Source: a virus
Virus record (IMG/VR): IMGVR_UViG_3300027499_000001
Location: 1-61,847 of that record
DNA length: 61,847 bases
Reading direction: 5' to 3' (one strand)
Under the pieces are notes generated by a model. It was given only the letters and a program-made list of their open reading frames with translations, had not been told where the DNA came from and searched no databases. Shown piece by piece: positions 32,414-41,059 of this stretch. The position numbers and the translations under genes are program-made. Position 1 is the first letter of the stretch, and every line of letters starts with the position of its first letter.

Positions 32414-34438
32414 TTATTTCCCCTTTACAGGACCGCCTTCAAGCATTTTCATGAGCTTGTACATGCGCGCCGCGCCTTTGCGACGACTTCCGTTCCCAGC
32501 ATTACGCACTGCCTTGGCCGTGAACACAAACTCCCCGTCCGATAGCATAGCGGGGATGTCGTCTGACGTTCCGGTGCCTTGGCCGTTAATTGGCCCTGTT
32601 TTTCGTGGGAAGTTTGTAGGTTTTGGCATGCCCCCTTTGGCCAGCTCTTGAACATTTCCTTGTCCATAAACCAGTGGCACTCCATACATCCCAGCAAGGT
32701 TATACGGCTGTGCTATGCCGCCAGGAGAGCGGGTAATGCCTGTAGGCATTACTACCGAAGTGTCTTGCCTGATAGGAAGCGCCGCTGAGTAATCAGTGGC
32801 CACAATTGGACTGCGTGTGGTAATCGAAGGCATTTCAAGGCCATAACCACCGCCTCTAATAAAGTCGTCGCGTTGTTTTGCTATCTTGAGATTCTCAAAA
32901 TACCGCTCTTTTTCGGCCTCTGAGATCGGATTTACTTCCGTCTTGTCTTTAAAGCCGCCAGCCAGTGCCGAAACTCCAAGGCCAAGGCCAATTTTTGGGA
33001 CTATGCCCGAGAACATACCCCCTGTTGCGGCGGCAGGAGCGGCGGAACCTAGGGCAGCGGCAGCGCCCGGAGCAGCGCCTAGTACGGCAGGAGCCGCAGT
33101 GCCTGCTCCCAAGGCGGCAGAGGAGCCTGGAACAGCGCTCAGCGGGTTAGAAGCCGCAGCGGGAGCAGGGTCGGAGCTGAACATTGACTCGAAAAAGCCC
33201 TTAGGAGCTGCGGGTGCGCCTCCCAGTGGGGACGTATCAAATTGCATCTGCTGGCTGGCCTGAGGCTGCGACGCAAGCAAGCTTTGAGCAGTGCCGTCGT
33301 TTTGTACGCCTGAGAATGGGCTGTCTGTTTGCGGGTTAGACTGCATTTGCGGCTCGGCAGGAGCCTGCTGGCCTTGGAGGGCCTGCATCGCACCGGCGGA
33401 CAAGCCTTGGGTAAGGCCCATCTTCAATGCGTCTTGGGTGCTCATGCCCCCCAGCTTGCCGATACCTGCGCCGACAAGGCCAGTAGCCACGCCTGTGTTG
33501 AGGGCACCGCCTGCAGCCCCTGGCAAGAACGAACCTACGGACTGGATTGGATTAAAGCCACCAATGGTGCCGCCTGCCCCAAAATAACCAGTGGCTCCGG
33601 CAATCAGAGCATCTTTTAGTTTGCCCCCGCTCAACAGTGTGACGCCCCCAGATACAAGCGCAGCAGTGCCTGCTTTGCCCAAGGCGGCTCCAATTGCGGT
33701 AGGGCCCAAAAGGGTGGCAAGGCCCACTGTGGCAACAATCTTTCCAATAGGGCTCTTAACGATCTTCTTGGCTACATCGACCACCTTCTTGAAGAGCTTC
33801 TTGAGAAAGAACTCGGGCAGGCCGGTAACAGGGTTGATCGTGCCAGAGCCACCTCGGGCTCTGAGCATCTGCGCTTCTCCGGGGGTAATGTGCGCAAGCA
33901 TCGTGTCGCCATTGCGCCCTTTAGAAGCCATGTAAGACGCAACATCCGCCAGGCCGCCTTGGGCCATGGCCATTGGCTGGGTCCCATCAAGACCTTGCAT
34001 GGCGTCTTCGCCCTGTACAGGGGGCATGTCCATCATTGGAGCCTGCGCCCCCTCGAACTGCATCAACTGCATTTCATGAAGAGAGATGATTAAGACGCCC
34101 AGAAACTCAAGGTCAAATTGTTCTGGCAAATCTTCAGCATCAATCATGCCGCTGTTGATCAGGTTCTGGCGCAGCTCCGGATACTGCGCCGGATTCTGTG
34201 TCATGTAGACCAGCGCCTCAAGCATCGAAGATATTTCGGCGGCTGAAAGCTCTACATCCGCCAAGTTCTGGCGCAGGGTTTCTTTGAGTACTGCGTACTC
34301 TTGGGGGTTCATCCGCTGAAGCGCTGTTTGCGCAGCGTCATAGGACTCACCGCTTGAAACAGTCATCGGCTCCGCCACAGGCTGCTCGCCCTCCATGGCC
34401 GCGCCTTGTGGCAACGCCATGATTCCTTCATTTTCCAT
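32414..34438 (-). CDS. Large virion protein with HITPGEAQML and LSDGEFVF motifs
   Basis: 674 residues. An acidic helical N-terminus is followed by a LAHITPGEAQMLRARGGSG segment, a Gly/Ala-rich hydrophobic middle (GLATLLGPTAIGAALGKAG), and a C-terminal DDIPAMLSDGEFVFTAKAV segment. The last is a conserved phrase of phage tail and internal proteins. MAQGGL and LAKGGM carry the double-glycine motif. Confidence 0.65.
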   Translation of the reverse strand: MENEGIMALPQGAAMEGEQPVAEPMTVSSGESYDAAQTALQRMNPQEYAVLKETLRQNLADVELSAAEISSMLEALVYMTQNPAQYPELRQNLINSGMIDAEDLPEQFDLEFLGVLIISLHEMQLMQFEGAQAPMMDMPPVQGEDAMQGLDGTQPMAMAQGGLADVASYMASKGRNGDTMLAHITPGEAQMLRARGGSGTINPVTGLPEFFLKKLFKKVVDVAKKIVKSPIGKIVATVGLATLLGPTAIGAALGKAGTAALVSGGVTLLSGGKLKDALIAGATGYFGAGGTIGGFNPIQSVGSFLPGAAGGALNTGVATGLVGAGIGKLGGMSTQDALKMGLTQGLSAGAMQALQGQQAPAEPQMQSNPQTDSPFSGVQNDGTAQSLLASQPQASQQMQFDTSPLGGAPAAPKGFFESMFSSDPAPAAASNPLSAVPGSSAALGAGTAAPAVLGAAPGAAAALGSAAPAAATGGMFSGIVPKIGLGLGVSALAGGFKDKTEVNPISEAEKERYFENLKIAKQRDDFIRGGGYGLEMPSITTRSPIVATDYSAALPIRQDTSVVMPTGITRSPGGIAQPYNLAGMYGVPLVYGQGNVQELAKGGMPKPTNFPRKTGPINGQGTGTSDDIPAMLSDGEFVFTAKAVRNAGNGSRRKGAARMYKLMKMLEGGPVKGK

Positions 34439-34546
34439 GATAGTCCTTTCCAGTTTTTGCCACTAGCCTCGCGTGGGGCTGCGCGCCGGGAAAGGACGCG
34501 GTAATGGCTGAAATTATCCAACAAAAAGTCAAGTTTTGTCCACTCT

Positions 34547-34879
34547 TTACGACCGGTCCACCTCTAAATAGGACATGTGAAAGTCGACAGTTGCCACGCT
34601 GGAGGTGACTTTCAGAATATCTCCGGTCTCCAAAATGCACGGAACGCCGCTAAAAGCGTCCATGGTCTGGTTCGTGGGCAGTGAATAGGTCTTCAACAGG
34701 GCAAAGGCCGTGGCCCCGCCGCTTGGGTAGACGTTGATGGACAACGCCGCTGCGGAAGCGTTGCGGTTGGTCACGCGCAGCGACGACACAACAGCCGTGT
34801 TGGCAGCAGGGACGGTGTAAATCGTCGTCTCCGTGGCGGCTGACGGGGTCAGGTTCTTGCGTAAATACTTGTTTGCCAT
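34547..34879 (-). CDS. Small structural protein
   Basis: 110 residues, Ser/Thr/Ala-rich with beta strands (TTIYTVPAANTAVVSSLRVTNRN), likely a decoration or tail-tip protein. Similar small beta proteins are common in tail modules. Confidence 0.65.
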   Translation of the reverse strand: MANKYLRKNLTPSAATETTIYTVPAANTAVVSSLRVTNRNASAAALSINVYPSGGATAFALLKTYSLPTNQTMDAFSGVPCILETGDILKVTSSVATVDFHMSYLEVDRS

Positions 34880-34881
34880 GA

Positions 34882-35595
34882 TCAGCCCGCTGAAACAAAG
34901 TTGATAGTGAGAATCACCGAGGGAATCTCAGGACGCGTGGGGCTCACCCCTGCGGCGTAGTGTTCCAGGTACACGTCAATGTTGTCGGACCACCATGCGA
35001 TCTGAAGGTAGTTCACCGTGGGGTCGGTGACGGTGAAGATGCCGGTGACAGCGGGCACCACGTGAGACCAAATGGTAGAACTTTTTCGCGCCGGAATGTC
35101 ATAGCGAGTGTTGCTCAACGGGTAATTGACCCCTGTGTCCTTGGCCCATATCTCAAACTCCGCCGCTGTGTTGCTGCGGTTGGTCATCTGTAGCGTGAAC
35201 GTCACCAAGTACTGGCCCGAGCAAGGGACATAAATCTTGCTGTTGTCCACCACACGGATGCCGTTACCCAAGGCCACGGTGTCATAGGTCACCAAGTTTT
35301 CACTGGTGATGCCTGCGCTGGTCTGGTCCGTGTTGGAAATCAGCATGGCGTGAGGCTGCAGCATGCCGTTGGACAGCTGAAACCCCCGAACACCGCCTGC
35401 GAAGCCGCCACCCGCACCGCCACCCATGCCTGCCCACGTGGCTGCGGCTGCAGTGTCTTGGCTGGTGACAGGGGTGTAGGTGTTGTTGAGCTGCAAGATG
35501 ATCTGCTCAAGCGACCGCACCAATTGGTTAAACTGAGCAGGATCGTAACCTGACTGAGTCGCGTTGGGCAGACGGACGTTGGTGATCTTGCTCAT
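34882..35595 (-). CDS. Structural protein with jelly-roll-like domain
   Basis: 237 residues. The C-terminal half (IYVPCSGQYLVTFTLQMTN ... FEIWAKDTG) has the strand pattern of C1q/TNF-like or phage receptor-binding jelly rolls. A Gly-rich linker lies near residue 60. Overlaps the tail hub gene by 4 bases. Confidence 0.6.
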   Translation of the reverse strand: MSKITNVRLPNATQSGYDPAQFNQLVRSLEQIILQLNNTYTPVTSQDTAAAATWAGMGGGAGGGFAGGVRGFQLSNGMLQPHAMLISNTDQTSAGITSENLVTYDTVALGNGIRVVDNSKIYVPCSGQYLVTFTLQMTNRSNTAAEFEIWAKDTGVNYPLSNTRYDIPARKSSTIWSHVVPAVTGIFTVTDPTVNYLQIAWWSDNIDVYLEHYAAGVSPTRPEIPSVILTINFVSAG

Positions 35596-37445
35596 CGGAT
35601 GCCGTCCGGCTGAATGTCAACCCGCATTGTGCCGAAGCGCCAGTTGGTATTTATCTCATCGCTTTCAATGCGCAGTTGAATCTGTCGGCCGCGCGCTCGT
35701 GTGTCCACCTTGTCGGTGGTGGGTGTGATGATGTACGGGTCCAAAGAGCTGGGCGTGGCGCTTGTTTGCGGGTAAAGGCGCAGTAGCAGCCTCACCGTCA
35801 AATTGCCGACCTGGTTCTTAAAGTCAGGAATAAACCGCTTCATGAACAGTACTTGATCGCCGTCGCCGATGTCAAAATATCCAGAGTAAATGTAGGCAGG
35901 AATAGGCGTGCCGTCGTCATTTACCCCTACCTCTTGGTTATACAGAATTGATCGTCCTGGAGTAAGCCCCACAATTGGGGTAAGGCTTGCTTCTGCTGCC
36001 TCAGGATCATATTTTGTGGCCAGTGGCGATGGAAAGGACCCAACGTCGCGCCACGCAGTGCGGGCCAGCGTGCCGATAGACCAGACGTTTTCCAAATAGT
36101 TGTACGTCACCGATCGGTTGACATATGAGCTGTCAGTGGTGGGGTAAAACCATGTTACCTCATTGAACTGAGTGTTGATAGCCACGTTGACTGCGAATCC
36201 CTGTCCAAGGTTGATGTTGTCGTACACATAGTCTTGCACAGAGGAGGGGAGTTTTTTCACTGTACCGTCGAACACAAAGAAAGCATCTTTGCTCATCCAA
36301 TACGCCACGCCGTTGACGTCAGCGCAAGCATGCGGACCAATGATTCCGCAGTTGGCACCAAGTTGTTGAAAGCCGAAAGTGTATGGAGGCCCGATGTACT
36401 GTTGGCCATGTAAGGACGTGTCTGTCCAAATTAAAATCTGACCCCTGGAGCGCAACGCCGAGACGATCTCGTTGCCGTCTGTGAGCCGTTGTCCACCCGC
36501 CGTGTTGGTAGCAGTGGCCACAAACTGGCCAATGTCCTCCTGGCTTGAATACCGAACAAACATCGGGTCCTGGCTGGTGGGATCGCCAAGCACAGACTCT
36601 GTGCCAAAGCAGACCAGGTGCCGGTCAGGCGTGGAGATTATGGCAAAAGCGCTTCGTGTGGGCGCGCCTGCGATGGCCGTGGCCCGTGTTCCAAGACCCG
36701 AGGACGGGGACCACTGGAAAATCTGACCATTAACAAGCTGCATGATCAGGTCTTCACCGTAGTTGTCAAACTGCCAGACACGGGACCCTAGGGCGAGGCC
36801 TAAAACGGTGGGCGGCCGTGGCGTGTTCCAAGTAAAGGTATTCCACGCACCTGTGTTCCAACCGTAATCAAAGAAGCTCACGTCACTGCCGACATTGATT
36901 TGGTACACCGCGTTGGCGGTGCCTGCAGTAGAAGCGGTAGAGGAGGCAGCGGTAGGCGACACGATGGTGTACTGGCTACCACTCAAAACTTGTTGAATCT
37001 CAAACTCCCCAGTCAAGCTGGCATTTGGAATGCCGCCAGGATCGCCGGTAACCGTGTTAAAAGTGACAAAGTCACCGACGACAGCGCCGTGACTTGCATC
37101 ATTGACCGTGACCGTGGTTGAACCGTTCGTTGTGTCAAAAGTGACCGCGTCAGTAGCCCGGATGGGAGTAATGTCCGCCCAATCTCCCCCGTAAAAAACA
37201 TAGACTTTTCGGTTGGTGCCGAGGACCATGTACGGCGTCCCGTCTAGCGCGTTCCACGTAAAGACCTCAGAGACAGCCCCTATGAAATAAACCTGTGGGC
37301 TGTTAAAAGATTCCCAGCCGCCAATCTTCTCTGGCAAGCCGTAACGAAAGCGCACAAAGTCACCGTCCACCCAGCCGCCTTCAGCGCCGTATTCGGTGTT
37401 TTGTTTGTCAATGCCGGGCTTGAGGAAGAGTCGAAGCAGTGGCAT
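35592..37445 (-). CDS. Beta-propeller tail hub (P22 gp10-like)
   Basis: 617 residues. It starts with a basic MPLLRLFLKPGIDKQ strand and has repeated blades rich in Trp and Gly, such as GGDWADITPI and YGWNTGAWNTFTWN. This is typical of the hub or stabilisation protein between the portal/adaptors and fibres of podoviruses. Not repeated elsewhere in the window. Confidence 0.75.
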   Translation of the reverse strand: MPLLRLFLKPGIDKQNTEYGAEGGWVDGDFVRFRYGLPEKIGGWESFNSPQVYFIGAVSEVFTWNALDGTPYMVLGTNRKVYVFYGGDWADITPIRATDAVTFDTTNGSTTVTVNDASHGAVVGDFVTFNTVTGDPGGIPNASLTGEFEIQQVLSGSQYTIVSPTAASSTASTAGTANAVYQINVGSDVSFFDYGWNTGAWNTFTWNTPRPPTVLGLALGSRVWQFDNYGEDLIMQLVNGQIFQWSPSSGLGTRATAIAGAPTRSAFAIISTPDRHLVCFGTESVLGDPTSQDPMFVRYSSQEDIGQFVATATNTAGGQRLTDGNEIVSALRSRGQILIWTDTSLHGQQYIGPPYTFGFQQLGANCGIIGPHACADVNGVAYWMSKDAFFVFDGTVKKLPSSVQDYVYDNINLGQGFAVNVAINTQFNEVTWFYPTTDSSYVNRSVTYNYLENVWSIGTLARTAWRDVGSFPSPLATKYDPEAAEASLTPIVGLTPGRSILYNQEVGVNDDGTPIPAYIYSGYFDIGDGDQVLFMKRFIPDFKNQVGNLTVRLLLRLYPQTSATPSSLDPYIITPTTDKVDTRARGRQIQLRIESDEINTNWRFGTMRVDIQPDGIR

Positions 37446-37447
37446 TT

Positions 37448-37606
37448 TTACCCCTTTGCAGCGCGCATGTTGTCCACCAAATTGGGGTATGGACGACCGG
37501 CCTTCTTGGCGGCGGCCTTCGCAGATGCCTTCTTTGCCGGGGTTAGGGCCTTGGGCTTTCCAATGCTTTTAGGACGTTTTTTCTCCCAAACAGGCGTGGT
37601 TTTCAT
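37448..37606 (-). CDS. 52-residue basic protein
   Basis: Starts at the ATG 37606 with GGAG 6 bases upstream and ends 2 bases before the tail hub start. It is rich in Lys/Ala (PAKKASAKAAAKKAGRP), a histone-like composition that could bind DNA. It is one of several small basic proteins in the late operon. Confidence 0.65.
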   Translation of the reverse strand: MKTTPVWEKKRPKSIGKPKALTPAKKASAKAAAKKAGRPYPNLVDNMRAAKG

Positions 37607-37652
37607 AAAGGCTCCAATCAAAGAAGTTTTGTGGTATGCGACATTTTCGCAC

Positions 37653-38156
37653 TTAACTCAGGAACAGCGCAATCTCAGCCTTGCGTCTGCGCACCAGACC
37701 GGGCAAGACCTTGCTGTCTGCTTTGGACCACATCAGGAAAGCCTCGGCTGCACCTTCCCAGTCTTCCCGCAGAATCTTCTGGCGAATGGTGCTGCGCTGG
37801 AAGTTGCCAGCCCCTACATTGAAGGCCAGAGCGACACAAGCGTCAAACTTGCGCTGATGGCCAGCCAGATTGGGAGCAAGTCGAAGAACACTGCGTTCAA
37901 AAGAAACGAGGTCACCCTTGAATATCTCAACCAGTTCTTCTTTCGACCAGACCCGGTTGTCTTCCGGCTTGAGTTGGTAGTCATCACGGATCATCCCGGT
38001 GTAGTTTTCTTTGCGCACATTCGGCAGGCGGAGCTGATCGCTGTACATTGCATGGCCCCAGCCCACCGTCCAGATTTTTGCACTGCATTTGTAAGGCCGA
38101 TTGCGGTAACCCTCAAACTCGTGCATCAAGTGGATGCCTACGTCAGAAGTTTTCAC
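37653..38156 (-). CDS. Endolysin, lysozyme family (GH24)
   Basis: 167 residues from the GTG at 38156 (GGAG 6 bases upstream, GTGA overlap). The catalytic layout is Glu15, eight residues, Cys24, five residues, Thr30: the T4-lysozyme pattern with Asp replaced by Cys, as seen in some phage lysozymes. There is no signal peptide, so it should depend on the holin. It cleaves the glycan strands of peptidoglycan. Next gene: holin candidate. Confidence 0.9.
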   Translation of the reverse strand: MKTSDVGIHLMHEFEGYRNRPYKCSAKIWTVGWGHAMYSDQLRLPNVRKENYTGMIRDDYQLKPEDNRVWSKEELVEIFKGDLVSFERSVLRLAPNLAGHQRKFDACVALAFNVGAGNFQRSTIRQKILREDWEGAAEAFLMWSKADSKVLPGLVRRRKAEIALFLS

Positions 38157-38677
38157 TTCTTGCTCCAATTACGACTTCCGAACCAAAATCCTATAATTCC
38201 ACCCAACATGGCCATTTCGTCCGGACTGAAAATAATATCTGCATACCTTAATACGTCATCCATATTGGTGATAAGGCCGGGGTTAGACCACAGGTAGTAG
38301 CACAGGAAGGCGTTGATGGCGACCAGCTCGAAGACGAAGATGTACGTCACCGTAGGGCGCACAGTCCCCACATAGTTGGCTACCCATGTGGATGCCTTGG
38401 CAAGCACTGCTTTGTCGTGCTCTTGAGCGCCTTGGACCATGCCAGCTTCGGCTTCTGCCATCTGCGCTTGGGTCTGCATGGCGACCTGCTCGGTGCGGAT
38501 TTCTTCGATCTTTGCCTGCGCAGCGAAGCCTTGAGCGGCCAGTGCCAACTCACGTTCGTTCTGTAGGGTAGCCAGAGCCAGCTCATGGCGCTGGTCGGCT
38601 TTGTTCTGGAAGTGCTCTAGGAGCTTTGGAAGGCCGGAGATCAGCAGACCCCCGAGTGTTGAGATGAGAGACAGCAT
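38153..38677 (-). CDS. Putative holin (GTA_holin_3TM-like)
   Basis: 174 residues. A hydrophobic N-terminus (LISTLGGLLISGL), a long charged helix, and a C-terminal pair of membrane segments (RPTVTYIFVFELVAINAFLCYY and MLGGIIGFWFG) match the 3TM holin pattern. The gene overlaps the endolysin start. It would open the inner membrane for the endolysin. Confidence 0.75.
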   Translation of the reverse strand: MLSLISTLGGLLISGLPKLLEHFQNKADQRHELALATLQNERELALAAQGFAAQAKIEEIRTEQVAMQTQAQMAEAEAGMVQGAQEHDKAVLAKASTWVANYVGTVRPTVTYIFVFELVAINAFLCYYLWSNPGLITNMDDVLRYADIIFSPDEMAMLGGIIGFWFGSRNWSKK

Positions 38678-39108
38678 TACTTTCCTTTCAGTTGACCTAC
38701 TACCCAAACGCCGAGAGCGGCAAGCATCCCCAGCAGTAACACAATGGCAGTCCACATGGCCGTTAGCCATGCCTTTGCAATACGTGCCGCCTTCTTACGG
38801 GCAGCGGCTCGTTCCTCGGATTCACGTCTGTGCTTGGCTTCTTTTTGAAATTTAAGCCAGTCGTCCCACAGCCCTGCGCGACCGTGATAAATCATCATGC
38901 GCTTTAGCTCGGCTTCACTGTTCTTGAGCTGTTCCAATGCAGCGAAAGCCTCCATGTCGTTTCCGCTACTGGCCTTCTTTTGAATCGCGTTTTTGTTGTC
39001 GAAAAAATCAAACAGCTTTTGGCCAGCAGCCATCAGGTCGCCACCGTTTTGGACAGCTTCCTTTATAACACTAAATGCTGCATTTGCTGCTGCCAACTCG
39101 ACCAACAT
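38677..39108 (-). CDS. Lysis-region protein with C-terminal membrane anchor
   Basis: 143 residues. A helical, charged body and a C-terminal membrane segment (WTAIVLLLGMLAALGVWVVG). It is next to the holin candidate. It could be a spanin-like or regulatory lysis protein, but no lipobox is visible. Confidence 0.65.
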   Translation of the reverse strand: MLVELAAANAAFSVIKEAVQNGGDLMAAGQKLFDFFDNKNAIQKKASSGNDMEAFAALEQLKNSEAELKRMMIYHGRAGLWDDWLKFQKEAKHRRESEERAAARKKAARIAKAWLTAMWTAIVLLLGMLAALGVWVVGQLKGK

Positions 39109-39566
39109 TATCTGTCCAATGCAAAAGAAAGATTCTCATGCCGGGGGTACGTGACTACCCGTTCACCCTCGGGACATTTGTATTTGATGATGGCGGTCAG
39201 GGTCGCCTTGCCGGGAGCTACAGGTTCCTTTTCTGACAGCTTGAGCTGGTACATGAAAGTGTCCACTTCGTTACCAGCGGGGCCTGTGAACTTACTGTTC
39301 GAGGGCGTGGCCTCATGCACCATACCTGCTGCATCACGCACTGACGGTGTAAACGCTTCCACCGAGCAGTCGTCGCGCTTCTTGATCCGCGCAACAGTCA
39401 CGTTGATGGGCTCACCAATCTTTGCTGCCGGGATGTTGAAGTGCTGCGGTGACCACTCAAGAATGGCACGATCAAACCAACCAAACTTGTCGGCCAACGT
39501 ATAACTACCTCCCAGTGCGGCAACACTGGCAGCAACAGCCCCAATCGCTTTGGTAAGGTCAATCAT
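39108..39566 (-). CDS. Membrane-anchored protein of the lysis region
   Basis: 152 residues from the ATG at 39566. The N-terminus (AIGAVAASVAALGGSYTL) is a membrane segment, the rest is periplasmic-looking and beta-rich with a Cys pair. Possibly a spanin or anti-holin. Confidence 0.65.
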   Translation of the reverse strand: MIDLTKAIGAVAASVAALGGSYTLADKFGWFDRAILEWSPQHFNIPAAKIGEPINVTVARIKKRDDCSVEAFTPSVRDAAGMVHEATPSNSKFTGPAGNEVDTFMYQLKLSEKEPVAPGKATLTAIIKYKCPEGERVVTYPRHENLSFALDR

Positions 39567-39567
39567 A

Positions 39568-39660
39568 TTATCCCAATGCAAGAATGACGGCCCGCGCCGT
39601 CCAGACAGTCAGCCCGACCAGACTGGCCGCTGCAATAAAAGCAACGAGCCAGTCTCGCAT
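39568..39660 (-). CDS. 30-residue membrane micropeptide of the lysis region
   Basis: ATG at 39660 with GGGG upstream, stop at 39568. One hydrophobic helix (LVAFIAAASLVGLTVW). Small single-pass peptides here may be pinholins or modulators. Not confirmable from sequence alone. Confidence 0.5.
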   Translation of the reverse strand: MRDWLVAFIAAASLVGLTVWTARAVILALG

Positions 39661-39694
39661 GATTAAACCCCACTTGCTTTGTTAACCGTTGCGA

Positions 39695-41059
39695 TCACAC
39701 TGATTCCCCTGCAATAGCTAACGTATTGGAGGCACTTGCCGCAGTTGGAGTTGTTAATGTTTCAGAAAATTGGCTATTGACAGGGCTGTAAGCCGTAATA
39801 ACAAGTCCCCCTGAGAAAGCCGACACGCTGGACTCTGAATAGGTGTACGTCCTACCGTCAAGAACAGCGGAGTTTCCGGCACCCGCGCCACTCCCTGGCA
39901 TTTTAAGAACTAACACCCTGTCCGATAACCCGGACGAAAACTGATCCATAGTTATGTACACATTGTCTAAGGAATCTGTTGCAATGGATCGTACCGTAAG
40001 GCTCGCTGTAGGACATGCTAGTTTTCGCTGCCAAATCAGAGACCCCGTAGCGTCAGCACCATATTTAACAAGAAGAAGCTCCTGACGTAATCCATCAGAA
40101 CTTGTCAAGTTAGCACAGGTGTAGACATGCGTGTTACTGGGGTCCATGGCCAAGCGTACAGGCGCAATAGTTTGATCAGTAGAGAGTTGTCGTTGCCATA
40201 CAAACCCCCCCGCATTTGTGTGCCGTAAAAGCACTTGATCAGACTTGCTACCAGAAGATAACGTTGAAAATGTACGAAGCAAAAAATAACTTATCGTATC
40301 TGCCTCTCCACGGACAACGTCTATGCCCTCTTGCCTGCCCGAACCACTTGAGTCTCTTTGGGTTACTGCACCTATTGTGTCCCCTGTTGAGCGGTCAAGA
40401 ATAAGAAAAGCGGAGTCCAAATTACCAGGTGCGTCAGAGCTTGCAGCTACATTAAACCAATCTGCATTGTTTATTGAAACAGCACTTGCTGATTCAAAAG
40501 GTGAGCCGGTGTCTCCAATGTTTCTTCGAAATTGAAGCGTGCCAGAGGAATCAAGTTTAGAAACATAAATGTCAAAGCGGCTAGGGGAGAAAAAACGAGC
40601 AGCGCCTGCACAGTAAATGTTGTCGCTAGCGTCTATAGTAAGCCCAAAAAAACCACAGTCGGCTTGTACTCGACGCTGCCATTGAACAACTCCACTGCTG
40701 TTAAATTTAACAACGTAGCCTGCATTGAAGTTATTAAAAGTAACAAATTTATAGCCTGCTATAACGGGGTTACCTGCAGAGTCAATTGCAATCTGCCTGG
40801 CCACAGGCACGTCTGCCCCGTCAGTAAGCGCGACTTGCCAGGTAATACTGTCTAATGTGAGCGGGAGACTCAGTGCGGTAAGTTGTGTAACACCGGCTGC
40901 TGAAGTTTGGACAGACGCATTTAGCTGATCGCTCCTTATAGCCAGATTAGAGTTATCAACAGCATTGCCGTTAGGATTACTAATTGAAGCCAAAAAACCC
41001 ACAGGAGCAAACGCCGCGCCAAAACTGGCCCCTAAAATGTTAAGCACAATCCCGCTCAT
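39695..41059 (-). CDS. SBBP beta-propeller tail protein
   Basis: 454 residues. Repeated blades with a W.R...D..G and 'IAxDxxGNxxIAGY' pattern (for example DSAGNPVIAGY, DASDNIYCAGA) suggest a seven-bladed propeller. A hydrophobic N-terminus anchors it. It probably contacts receptor or fibres. Overlaps the next gene by 4 bases. Confidence 0.7.
   Translation of the reverse strand: MSGIVLNILGASFGAAFAPVGFLASISNPNGNAVDNSNLAIRSDQLNASVQTSAAGVTQLTALSLPLTLDSITWQVALTDGADVPVARQIAIDSAGNPVIAGYKFVTFNNFNAGYVVKFNSSGVVQWQRRVQADCGFFGLTIDASDNIYCAGAARFFSPSRFDIYVSKLDSSGTLQFRRNIGDTGSPFESASAVSINNADWFNVAASSDAPGNLDSAFLILDRSTGDTIGAVTQRDSSGSGRQEGIDVVRGEADTISYFLLRTFSTLSSGSKSDQVLLRHTNAGGFVWQRQLSTDQTIAPVRLAMDPSNTHVYTCANLTSSDGLRQELLLVKYGADATGSLIWQRKLACPTASLTVRSIATDSLDNVYITMDQFSSGLSDRVLVLKMPGSGAGAGNSAVLDGRTYTYSESSVSAFSGGLVITAYSPVNSQFSETLTTPTAASASNTLAIAGESV

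Noticed and set aside
34439-34546. Promoter with TTGACT before the 674-residue virion gene
   Set aside because: The only TTGACT is 11 bases from the only TAATTT, too short for sigma-70.
38157-38168. TTG start for the endolysin
   Set aside because: The GTG at 38156 has GGAG at the right spacing and overlaps the upstream stop as its neighbours do.
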